Origin: Chloroflexi bacterium UBA6077
Lineage (GTDB): Bacteria > Chloroflexota > UBA6077
Direction of reading: 5' to 3'
NCBI GenBank assembly: GCA_002436065.1
Contig: DIXP01000035.1
Coordinates: 66,910-130,909 of the forward strand
DNA: 64,000 bases
The notes beneath the pieces are model-generated. The model did no database searches and was not told the DNA's origin. It saw nothing but the letters and a program-made list of their open reading frames with translations. Within the stretch, counting starts at the first letter, position 1; each line of letters starts with the position of its first letter. Shown piece by piece: positions 52,892 through 59,911 of the stretch. A program made the position numbers and the translations under genes.

Positions 52892-53002
52892 TTGAAGCAA
52901 GGAAAGTGGCCTGAACCGAGGGATTGTGGCCATTAGAGGGCACTCTAGTGATGCTGCTCCAGGCTTGAATCCTGGCTCGGTAGGCTTCGCACGTTTTCCC
53001 GT

Positions 53003-54412
53003 ATGGACGAACTACCCGAACAAACTGACCAATCGAACGATCTGGTTGCCCTGGTCCTCGCGGCTGGGATGGGAACCAGGATGCGTTCGTCTCTCCCCAA
53101 AGTCCTCCACTCTGTCGCCGGCGACCCCATGCTGTTCCATGTGCTGGATGCAACCAGGAGGGGCGGTGCGTCCAAGATCGTCCTCGTGGTGGGTCACAAG
53201 GGCGATCTGGTGAGATCTGCCATCGGTGATACCGTCCTGTATGCGACTCAGGAACCCCAGTTAGGCACCGGCCACGCCGTTCAGGTGGGGATGGGCGCGC
53301 TGGACAGTGTGCCGAACAGGGTCCTCGTGCTGTGCGGGGACACCCCACTGCTCACCCACAACACGGTCGCCAGGATGGTGGCTGCCTTGGGTGATGCCTC
53401 CATTGTCGTCCTTTCTGCCAACGTCTCTGACCCCAAGGGCTATGGCCGGGTTGTCAGGGATGCCGAGGGGCGGGTGCAGGCGATTGTCGAGGAACTCGAT
53501 GCCAGCGAGAGGGAGCGTTCCATCAAGGAGATCAACAGCGGGCTCTACTGCTTCGATGGCCCGTGGCTGGCAGCAAATCTCGCTAAGCTTGAGAAGAGTG
53601 CAAAAGGCGAGTACTACTTGACCGATCTGGTGGCGCTTGCAGTGTCCCAGCACAGGGAAGTACGCGCTGTCTTGGCCGACGAGGCTTCGGAAGTGATGGG
53701 CGTCAACGATCGCCTTCAGCTGTCGGAGGCCGACAGGGCTGTCAGGGAGAGGTTGTGCAGGGAGTTGATGGCCAAAGGCGTTACCATAGTCGACCCTCAG
53801 ACGACCTATCTTGGTAGGCTGGTGTCGGTGGGGATGGACTCGGTGATCTTTCCGGGGACGCACCTCAGGGGAAAGACGACCATAGGCGAGAGGTGCGAGA
53901 TCGGCCCCAACACCCTGATCGTCGACTCTGCAGTTGGAAATGACTGCACGGTGCTGGCCTCTATGTTGGAGGAGAGCGAGGTGTGCGATCGCGTATCCAT
54001 CGGTCCGTTCTCACATCTGAGACCGGGGGCTCGGATCGAGTCCGGAGCCCGGTTGGGGAACTACGCCGAAGTGAAGGGGAGCACGATCGGTGAGGGCGTG
54101 CAGATGCATCACTTCAGCTACGTTGGCGATGCGGAGATAGGCGCCGGCACCAATGTTGGTGCGGGCACCATCACCTGCAACTACGACGGTCGTCGAAAGC
54201 ATCGCACTAAGGTGGGGAAGAACGTGTTCCTTGGGAGCGACACGCTGCTGCGAGCCCCCGTTGAGGTGGGCGATGGTGCTTCTACGGGCGCCGGGTCCGT
54301 TGTGACAAGGGACGTACCGCCAGGGAAGTTGGTCTTCGGAATGCCTGCGAAGCTGAAAGAGGAGCGAGGTGGTGACGATGGGCTAGCCTCGCCAGAGACC
54401 AAGGGAGGTTGA
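53003..54412 (+). CDS. glmU: Bifunctional GlcNAc-1-phosphate uridyltransferase/glucosamine-1-phosphate acetyltransferase
   Basis: Makes UDP-GlcNAc for peptidoglycan and other glycans. The 469-residue product has the intact pyrophosphorylase motif LAAGMGTRMRSSLPKVLHSVAGDPM, QLGTGHAV, LCGDTPLL and INSGLYCFDG in the N-terminal half. A left-handed beta-helix in the C-terminal half has RPGARIESGARLGNYAEVKGSTIG, HFSYVGDAEIG and TITCNYDGRRKHRTKVG. It heads a run of closely spaced genes with its own promoter. Its intact active site contrasts with the degraded one in the fusion at 13002. Confidence 0.95.
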   Translation: MDELPEQTDQSNDLVALVLAAGMGTRMRSSLPKVLHSVAGDPMLFHVLDATRRGGASKIVLVVGHKGDLVRSAIGDTVLYATQEPQLGTGHAVQVGMGALDSVPNRVLVLCGDTPLLTHNTVARMVAALGDASIVVLSANVSDPKGYGRVVRDAEGRVQAIVEELDASERERSIKEINSGLYCFDGPWLAANLAKLEKSAKGEYYLTDLVALAVSQHREVRAVLADEASEVMGVNDRLQLSEADRAVRERLCRELMAKGVTIVDPQTTYLGRLVSVGMDSVIFPGTHLRGKTTIGERCEIGPNTLIVDSAVGNDCTVLASMLEESEVCDRVSIGPFSHLRPGARIESGARLGNYAEVKGSTIGEGVQMHHFSYVGDAEIGAGTNVGAGTITCNYDGRRKHRTKVGKNVFLGSDTLLRAPVEVGDGASTGAGSVVTRDVPPGKLVFGMPAKLKEERGGDDGLASPETKGG

Positions 54413-54413
54413 G

Positions 54414-55352
54414 GTGGAGGCAAGACTACAGATCTTCTCAGGAAACTCCAACGCCGGCTTGAGCGCTGAGATCGTCGAGTGCCTTGGGGTGCCCCTGGGC
54501 AGGTCGACGGTGGACACCTATCAAGATGGGGAGACCCGAATACGGCTGGAGGAGAACGTTCGGGGATCCGACGTCTTCATAGTGCAGAGCCTGTGTAACC
54601 CCGTGAATCACCACATCATGGAGATGCTGTTGATGGTTGACGCGGTGCGCCGATCGTCGGCGTCCCGGGTCACCGCGGTGATCCCCTACATGGGCTACGC
54701 CAAGCAGGAGAAGAAGACCCAGAGCCGCGAACCAATATCGGCAAAGCTGCTTGCCAACATCATTACACAGGCGGGGGCAGACCGCGTCCTGGCAGTCGAC
54801 CTCCATTCGGCGGCGATCGAGGGGTTCTTTGACATCCCTGTGGATCACCTGCGGGGCGCTGCCATTCTGGCCAGCTACTTTCAGAAGGTATACATTCCCG
54901 GCGCTGTGGTCGTTTCCCCAGATACGGGCGGAGTGGCGAGGGCAAACGAGTTCCGTGAAAGGCTGGGAGCCTCGTTGGCGATCATCTATCGACAGCAGCA
55001 GGATTCCTCCAGCGAGGGGGAGTTGGAGATGGTGGGAGATGTCGAGGGGAAGCCGGCCATCATAGTGGATGACATGATCTCCACCGGCTCGACGCTACTG
55101 TCGGCGGCGGAGGCGCTGCTGGAACGCGGGGCCTCAGAGGTGTACGCCTGCGCAACCCATGGCGTGTTCGTCAATCAGGCACTGGATACCATCGAGAAGT
55201 CCCCGATCAAGTCGGTCGTGGTTACCAACACTGTTCCCCACCGAAGGGAAGATATTCCAGAGAAGGTCAAGGTATTGAGTGTTGGCTCGCTGATCGCGGA
55301 GTCCATTCTCAGGATCCACAAGGATATCTCGATGAGCAGCCTCTTCATATAG
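54414..55352 (+). CDS. prs: Ribose-phosphate pyrophosphokinase
   Basis: Makes PRPP from ribose-5-phosphate and ATP for nucleotide, histidine and tryptophan synthesis; PRPP is also the donor for the DPPR-synthase-like enzyme at 4648. The 312-residue product has IFSGNSNAGLSAEIVECLGV, IPYMGYAKQEKKTQSREPISAKLLAN (flexible catalytic loop region), VLAVDLHSAAIEGFFDIPVDHL, VVSPDTGGVARA and the PRPP loop IIVDDMISTGSTLL. GTG 54414 lies one base after the glmU stop with GGGAGG upstream. Pairing with glmU is common in bacteria. Confidence 0.95.
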   Translation: MEARLQIFSGNSNAGLSAEIVECLGVPLGRSTVDTYQDGETRIRLEENVRGSDVFIVQSLCNPVNHHIMEMLLMVDAVRRSSASRVTAVIPYMGYAKQEKKTQSREPISAKLLANIITQAGADRVLAVDLHSAAIEGFFDIPVDHLRGAAILASYFQKVYIPGAVVVSPDTGGVARANEFRERLGASLAIIYRQQQDSSSEGELEMVGDVEGKPAIIVDDMISTGSTLLSAAEALLERGASEVYACATHGVFVNQALDTIEKSPIKSVVVTNTVPHRREDIPEKVKVLSVGSLIAESILRIHKDISMSSLFI

Positions 55353-55435
55353 CCCTCCATTGTTTGTCGTGGAGACCCTTGGGGGATGAGAACGTCCCTG
55401 TCCCGGTGGTACCGGAAGATTTCGTGGAGGTGGAT

Positions 55436-56707
55436 TTGTTACTCAATCTGGTCGCGTTGCTGCTGCTGCTGGCGATCGTGGCCGGCAGTTCGGCGGCAGA
55501 AGCGGCCTCGGCAAGACTGAACAGGGGGCGCCTGCGGCACCTGGCTGCCGAAGACGTGCCCATGGCGAGGTCGCTCCTGGAGCTTCTCGAACATGGCGCT
55601 CCGCTGGAGACATCTCTGGCAGTGGCAAATGCGACCGCTGTCGTGCTTGCAGCCGTTACATTGGTGCTGATGGCTGCCCAGGTCGTCGGCATTGCAGGCT
55701 GGGTCGGATACGCCCTGGTCGTTGTCGGTGTGATCCTACTGCTCTGGGTTCAGGCGGCTTTCCGGACACTGGGGGCGAGACGTCCGGAGGGCATTCTGAT
55801 CCTGCTCAGGGCTCCCCTCCTGGTAGTCCGTTCGATCTTCACTCCCCTGACCCTGGCCATCGCTTGGTTGACGCGGGTGGCCTTTCCGGAGGATCCCGAC
55901 GCCTTTGGCTGGAAGGACTCCGGTCTGGATGAGGAGCTGCGGATGATGGCGGATGCGGCGGATAAGGATGGGGGCCTCGAAGAGAAAGAGAAGGAGATGA
56001 TCGCCAGCATCTTCACCCTGGGAGAGCGAACGGCTCGCGAGATAATGGTTCCCCGCGTGGACGTTGCCGCGGTGGATGCCGAGGAGCCGTTGGCCGTGGT
56101 GCTTGAGACCATCAAGTCGCGAGGCCACTCTCGTGTGCCCATATACGAGGGCACGATCGACAATGTCGTCGGGATCGTGTACGCGAAGGATCTGCTGCGA
56201 CACATGCAGTCGGGGTCGCTGGATCAACCGAGCAGGGTGCTGGCGCGACCGCCCCACTTCATCCCAGAGTCGAAGAAGATCGATGAGCTGCTGAGGGATA
56301 TGCAGCGAAGGAAGGTTCACATCGCCATCGTGGTGGACGAGTATGGCGGTACCGCCGGTCTGGTCACCATCGAGGACCTGCTGGAGGAGATCGTTGGCGA
56401 GATCCAGGACGAGTACGACATGGAGGAGCGGCCCATCGAGAAACATGGTGATCACGAGGCGATCTTTGATGCACGTGTCTCCATCCATGACGTGAACGAG
56501 ACGCTCGACATCCTGCTGACCAATGGGGAGTACGACACCATCGGCGGGCTGGTCTACAACCGGTTGGGAAAGATCCCCGTGGTGGGGGACCGGATTACCT
56601 TGGAGGGGGTATCCATCGCGGTGCTCTCGACGGCGGGGAAGCGGATCAAGAAGGTGCAGGTGCTGGTGGAGCCCAGTGGTATCGCGGAGCGATCCAGTGG
56701 GGGCTAA
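55436..56707 (+). CDS. CNNM/CorC-type protein with CBS domain pair
   Basis: A 423-residue membrane protein of the hemolysin-C/CorB group, linked to magnesium or cobalt transport. Residues 1-140 form an N-terminal CNNM-like domain with three hydrophobic helices. Two CBS domains follow (about 195-320: VPRVDVAAVDAEEPLAVVLETI, HSRVPIYEGTIDNVVGIVYAKDLL, VDEYGGTAGLVTIEDLLEEIVGEIQDEYD). The C-terminal CorC_HlyC domain (about 340-423) includes YDTIGGLVYNRLGKIPVVGD. TTG 55436 is chosen for GGAGG at 55426-55430; GTG 55424 and TTG 55364 are in frame upstream. It overlaps the cdd start. Confidence 0.88.
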   Translation: MLLNLVALLLLLAIVAGSSAAEAASARLNRGRLRHLAAEDVPMARSLLELLEHGAPLETSLAVANATAVVLAAVTLVLMAAQVVGIAGWVGYALVVVGVILLLWVQAAFRTLGARRPEGILILLRAPLLVVRSIFTPLTLAIAWLTRVAFPEDPDAFGWKDSGLDEELRMMADAADKDGGLEEKEKEMIASIFTLGERTAREIMVPRVDVAAVDAEEPLAVVLETIKSRGHSRVPIYEGTIDNVVGIVYAKDLLRHMQSGSLDQPSRVLARPPHFIPESKKIDELLRDMQRRKVHIAIVVDEYGGTAGLVTIEDLLEEIVGEIQDEYDMEERPIEKHGDHEAIFDARVSIHDVNETLDILLTNGEYDTIGGLVYNRLGKIPVVGDRITLEGVSIAVLSTAGKRIKKVQVLVEPSGIAERSSGG

Positions 56708-57131
56708 GGACAGGCCATCATTTCCCTACGAGGGGTTAATGGAGGCTGCAAGACAGGCGGCGAGGAGGGCGTACTCGCCATACTCAAGATACTCGGTCGG
56801 TTGCGCGCTTATGTGTGCCGACACGCCGGAGCCGTTTGTAGGATGCAACGTTGAGAACGCTTCTTATGGTCTCAGCCTGTGCGCCGAGCGGGTGGCGGTA
56901 GCTTCGGCGGTAGCGGCCGGCCGACGTGACTTCGTGGCCATGGCCATCTTTGCCGAAGGTCGGGAGCTTCCAACCCCATGCGGCGCCTGCCGCCAGTTCC
57001 TGTCGGAGTTCAACGAAGAGCTTCTGGTGGCTGTCTCAAACGGCGAGGAAACTCGTGTCTTCACCCTCGGCGAGCTGCTTCCCTACAGCTTTGGCAGGCG
57101 CCACCTGCTGTCCCCCGACAGTTGCTGCTAG
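56697..57131 (+). CDS. cdd: Cytidine deaminase
   Basis: Zinc enzyme converting cytidine and deoxycytidine to uridine forms in pyrimidine salvage. The 144-residue product has AYSPYSRYSVGCAL, the GCNVENASYGLSLCAERVAV segment (zinc Cys and catalytic Glu) and the second zinc pair in PCGACRQFLSEF. GTG 56697 overlaps the upstream gene by 11 bases; ATG 56739 would give a 130-residue protein, which is also typical, so the start is uncertain. Confidence 0.92.
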   Translation: MGAKDRPSFPYEGLMEAARQAARRAYSPYSRYSVGCALMCADTPEPFVGCNVENASYGLSLCAERVAVASAVAAGRRDFVAMAIFAEGRELPTPCGACRQFLSEFNEELLVAVSNGEETRVFTLGELLPYSFGRRHLLSPDSCC

Positions 57132-57216
57132 AGCAGTCTTCGTCCTCGAGTGATTCCTCTGCAATAGGGCAAATGATGCTATCATTGCGGGGTTGACCAA
57201 CTACCCAGAGGCTATC

Positions 57217-57978
57217 ATGAAGGTTGACATAATTACTCTGTTCCCCGGCATGTTCGAGGGGCCTTTGCGGGAGAGTATCCTCGGTAGGGCGGTGGCTAGG
57301 GGGCTGCTGGAGATTGGGGTGCACAACCTCCGAGACTTCGCGACGGGCCGCCACCAGGTGGTGGATGACTATCCATTTGGTGGGGGAGCGGGGATGGTGA
57401 TGAAGCCCGAGCCGCTCTTCGCCGCGGTAGAGGCGTTGCGCCGATCGGAGTCTTGGGTTATCCTGCTCAGCCCGCAGGGGCGACCGTTCCGCCAACGGAT
57501 TGCCGAGGATCTGGCTCGGCGCGAGCACATGCTCTTGATCTGTGGCCACTATGAGGGGGTGGATGAGCGGGTGAGGGAGCAGTTGGTGGACGACGAGCTG
57601 TCCATTGGCGACTATGTGCTGACCGGTGGCGAGTTGCCCGCCATGGTGGTGTGCGACGCCGTCGCGCGGTTGGTCCCCGAGGTGCTGGGGGCCGAGGAAT
57701 CCTCCCAGGAGGAGAGTTTTTCGGCCGGCTTGCTGGAGTACCCTCACTACACTCGGCCCGCGCAGTTTCGAGGAGTGGGGGTGCCGCCGGTCCTGCTATC
57801 TGGAAACCACGCCAGGGTTGAGGAGTGGCGTCGCGAACAGAGCCTGCTGCGAACCTTGCGGCGGAGGCCAGAGCTGCTGAAGCCGGAGAACTGGGAGGAG
57901 CTGAGGCGATTGGGGTTGTTGCGGCGCTCTGATGGTGGAGACACGGAGACGCGCAGACGCGGAGACGCAGGGAGCTAG
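57217..57978 (+). CDS. trmD: tRNA (guanine37-N1)-methyltransferase TrmD with repeat-derived tail
   Basis: Methylates G37 of tRNAs reading codons that start with C, preventing frameshifts. The SPOUT fold is clear in the 253-residue product: MKVDIITLFPGMF, DDYPFGGGAGMVMKPEP, LICGHYEGVDERV, SIGDYVLTGGELPAMVVCDAVARLVPEVLG and EYPHYTRPAQFRG. ATG 57217 follows AGAGG. The last 13 residues (GDTETRRRGDAGS, from 57937) are encoded by a dispersed repeat that continues beyond the stop codon, so the native tail was probably altered by insertion. The usual neighbours rpsP, rimM and rplS are absent here. Confidence 0.93.
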   Translation: MKVDIITLFPGMFEGPLRESILGRAVARGLLEIGVHNLRDFATGRHQVVDDYPFGGGAGMVMKPEPLFAAVEALRRSESWVILLSPQGRPFRQRIAEDLARREHMLLICGHYEGVDERVREQLVDDELSIGDYVLTGGELPAMVVCDAVARLVPEVLGAEESSQEESFSAGLLEYPHYTRPAQFRGVGVPPVLLSGNHARVEEWRREQSLLRTLRRRPELLKPENWEELRRLGLLRRSDGGDTETRRRGDAGS

Positions 57979-58028
57979 GACACGGAGAAGGCGTGACGGC
58001 AGAGGAAGCCTCTCCGCGTCTGCGCGTC
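57937..58028. repeat. Dispersed inverted repeat spanning the trmD stop codon
   Basis: GACGCGCAGACGCGGAGA (57948-57965) is an exact reverse complement of 58011-58028. GACACGGAGA occurs directly repeated at 57940-57949 and 57979-57988. Sequences of this GACACGGAGACGC type are common scattered non-coding repeats. The trmD stop (57976-57978) lies inside it. Confidence 0.8.
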
Positions 58029-58090
58029 CGGCGGGTGCGGCTCAAGTTTTCGGGAAGCGCCGGCTTCGACGCCTGGCCGTAAACGGACCA

Positions 58091-58334
58091 GGCTGAGACG
58101 CTCAAGGACGCTTATGAACCTTAACAAATAAAGCTGACACGGTATGGCTAGCAGGCGTGTGCACACTGCGGGAGGGCGAGCCTCCTGGCGAGCCACCTGT
58201 TGGAGTCTGTCGCCTGCTCCCCCTACTGGACGGCTCAGCAGGAGCTTCGCCCTCCCGGGCAGGAGCTTCGCCCTCCTCGGGCTACTGTCAGGTTTATTTG
58301 TTAGCGACCATTACCGGGCTTGAGCGTCTCAGCC
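58091..58334. repeat. MITE-like element with long nested inverted repeats
   Basis: The left end (58091-58139) and right end (58286-58334) are inverted repeats: GGCTGAGACGCTCAAG against CTTGAGCGTCTCAGCC are identical over 16 bases, AACAAATAAA against TTTATTTGTT over 10, and CTGACA against TGTCAG over 6, at the same spacing. A second inverted pair lies inside (58168-58194 against 58232-58258; GGGAGGGCGA/TCGCCCTCCC). GCAGGCG/CGCCTGC pairs between them. AGGAGCTTCGCCCTCC is directly repeated at 58240 and 58261. It has no coding capacity and lies between trmD and the glyS promoter. Confidence 0.85.
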
Positions 58335-58405
58335 CGCTGCTTGAGCAGGGCGATCGCCCAGGCCAAGCCCGGAAATGTGGGCCGCACCCCGCGTCCAGCG
58401 GGTCG

Positions 58406-58435
58406 TTGACTTTTCAAGTCTGCGTCGTTTATCAT
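58406..58435 (+). promoter_or_regulatory. Promoter of glyS
   Basis: TTGACT (58406-58411) and TATCAT (58430-58435) with an 18-base spacer lie about 70 bases beyond the MITE-like element and about 70 bases before GTG 58504. Confidence 0.7.
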
Positions 58436-58503
58436 CTGGTCACGATGGGGCCCTCTCGCCTTCTGAATCGCGAGGAGGTCTCTTTTGTGAGTATGGAGGC
58501 ATC

Positions 58504-59811
58504 GTGGCTCGTCCTGTTCCCGAGATGGAGAAGATCGTCTCGCTATGCAAGAGACGAGGTTTCGTTTTCCCCGGCAGTGAGATCTACGGCGGTTTTGGCA
58601 ACACCTGGGACTATGGTCCCCTTGGCAGTCTCCTGAAGAACAACGTCAAGTCGGCCTGGATCAAGACCGTGGTCCAGGAGCGCGACGACATGGTGCTTAT
58701 CGACGCGGCAATCCTGATGCATCCGCAGGTGTGGCGCGCGTCTGGGCACCTGGAGAGCTTCACCGATCCCCTGGTCGACTGCAAGGTCTGTCGGCAGCGA
58801 TTCCGGGCGGACCAAATCGAGGGAACCGTCTGTCCCTCGTGCGGGGGCGAGCTGACCGAAGCCCGGCAGTTCAACCTGATGTTCAAGACCTTCGTCGGTC
58901 CGGTCGAGGAGGAGGCCGCGGTGGCCTACCTCAGACCTGAGACGGCGCAAGGCATCTTCGTCAACTTCAAGAACGTGCAGACCACATCCAGGAAGAAGCT
59001 CCCCTTCGGCATCGCCCAGGTGGGAAAGGCGTTCCGCAACGAGATCACACCCGGCAATTTCACCTTCCGGACTCGAGAGTTCGAGCAGATGGAGATCGAG
59101 TACTTCGTCAAGCCCGGTACCGACGAGGAACTCCATTCCAACTGGGTGAGGGATCGGCTGGCGTGGTACGAGCGGTATGGAATGAGTATGGGGAGGCTGA
59201 AGCTCCGGGAGCATGCCAGGGATGAACTGGCTCACTACGCCAAGGCGGTGGTGGACGTCGAGTATGAGTTCCCATTTGGCTGGTCCGAGCTGGAGGGTAT
59301 TGCCAACAGGACAGACTTCGACCTGCGGCAGCACCAGGCGGTGAGCGGCGAGGACCTTACCTACTTCGACGATGTGAGCAACGAGCGATACCTGCCCTAC
59401 GTGATCGAGCCCTCGGCGGGCGCCGACAGGGCGACCCTGGCCTTCTTGATCGATGCCTACGACGAGGAGCAGGACAAGAACGAGGTGCGGGTGGTAATGC
59501 GCTTCCACCGGGATCTCGCCCCAATCAAGATCGCATTCCTTCCCCTGTCCAAGAAGCCTGATCTAGTGAATCTGACGAAGAGGGCGCAGGGGTTGGTCAG
59601 ATCTCGATGGATGACCATGTACGACGACACCCAGAGCATCGGGCGGCGCTACAGACGGCAGGACGAGATCGGCACGCCCTACTGCGTGACTATCGATTTC
59701 CAGAGTCTTGAGGACAACGCTGTCACCATTCGGGACAGGGACAGCATGGCTCAGGTGCGCGTCCCGGTCGACGATCTATCCCATTGGTTCACCGAAGCGT
59801 TCGGTCAGTAG
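58504..59811 (+). CDS. glyS: Glycyl-tRNA synthetase, homodimeric type
   Basis: Class II synthetase charging tRNA-Gly; this is the single-chain alpha2 form related to archaeal, eukaryotic and Thermus enzymes rather than the two-subunit form of E. coli. The 435-residue product has MEKIVSLCKRRGFVFPGSEIYGG, a zinc-type insert CKVCRQRF...CPSCGGEL (about 93-117), FVNFKNVQTTSRKKLPFGIAQVGKAFRNEI (motif 2), GADRATLAFLIDAY (motif 3) and a C-terminal anticodon-binding domain. GTG 58504 is preferred, with GGAGG four bases before it; ATG 58525 has no ribosome-binding site. Confidence 0.94.
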   Translation: MARPVPEMEKIVSLCKRRGFVFPGSEIYGGFGNTWDYGPLGSLLKNNVKSAWIKTVVQERDDMVLIDAAILMHPQVWRASGHLESFTDPLVDCKVCRQRFRADQIEGTVCPSCGGELTEARQFNLMFKTFVGPVEEEAAVAYLRPETAQGIFVNFKNVQTTSRKKLPFGIAQVGKAFRNEITPGNFTFRTREFEQMEIEYFVKPGTDEELHSNWVRDRLAWYERYGMSMGRLKLREHARDELAHYAKAVVDVEYEFPFGWSELEGIANRTDFDLRQHQAVSGEDLTYFDDVSNERYLPYVIEPSAGADRATLAFLIDAYDEEQDKNEVRVVMRFHRDLAPIKIAFLPLSKKPDLVNLTKRAQGLVRSRWMTMYDDTQSIGRRYRRQDEIGTPYCVTIDFQSLEDNAVTIRDRDSMAQVRVPVDDLSHWFTEAFGQ

Positions 59812-59842
59812 ATAGCGAGTAGGTGGCCCTGCGATTGTGCCG

Positions 59843-59869
59843 ACGCATTGACGCACTGCGTCAATGCGT
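59843..59869. terminator. Palindrome after glyS
   Basis: ACGCATTGACGCA (59843-59855) and its reverse complement (59857-59869) form a hairpin 32 bases past the glyS stop. No T run follows; a terminator or operator role is possible. Nothing else is seen before the strong AAGGAGGAG site of the next gene. Confidence 0.4.
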
Positions 59870-59911
59870 GCCGTGTGATGGGGCTGCGTTAGTAAGGAGG
59901 AGAAGAACCTG

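Noticed and set aside
52955..52975. tRNA T-arm-like sequence CCAGGCTTGAATCCTGG upstream of glmU
   Set aside because: No acceptor stem, D-arm or anticodon arm can be fitted around it at tRNA spacing.
58335..58503. Possible T-box riboswitch ahead of glyS
   Set aside because: No AGGGTGGNACCGCG-type sequence is present, and a good promoter sits only about 70 bases before the start.
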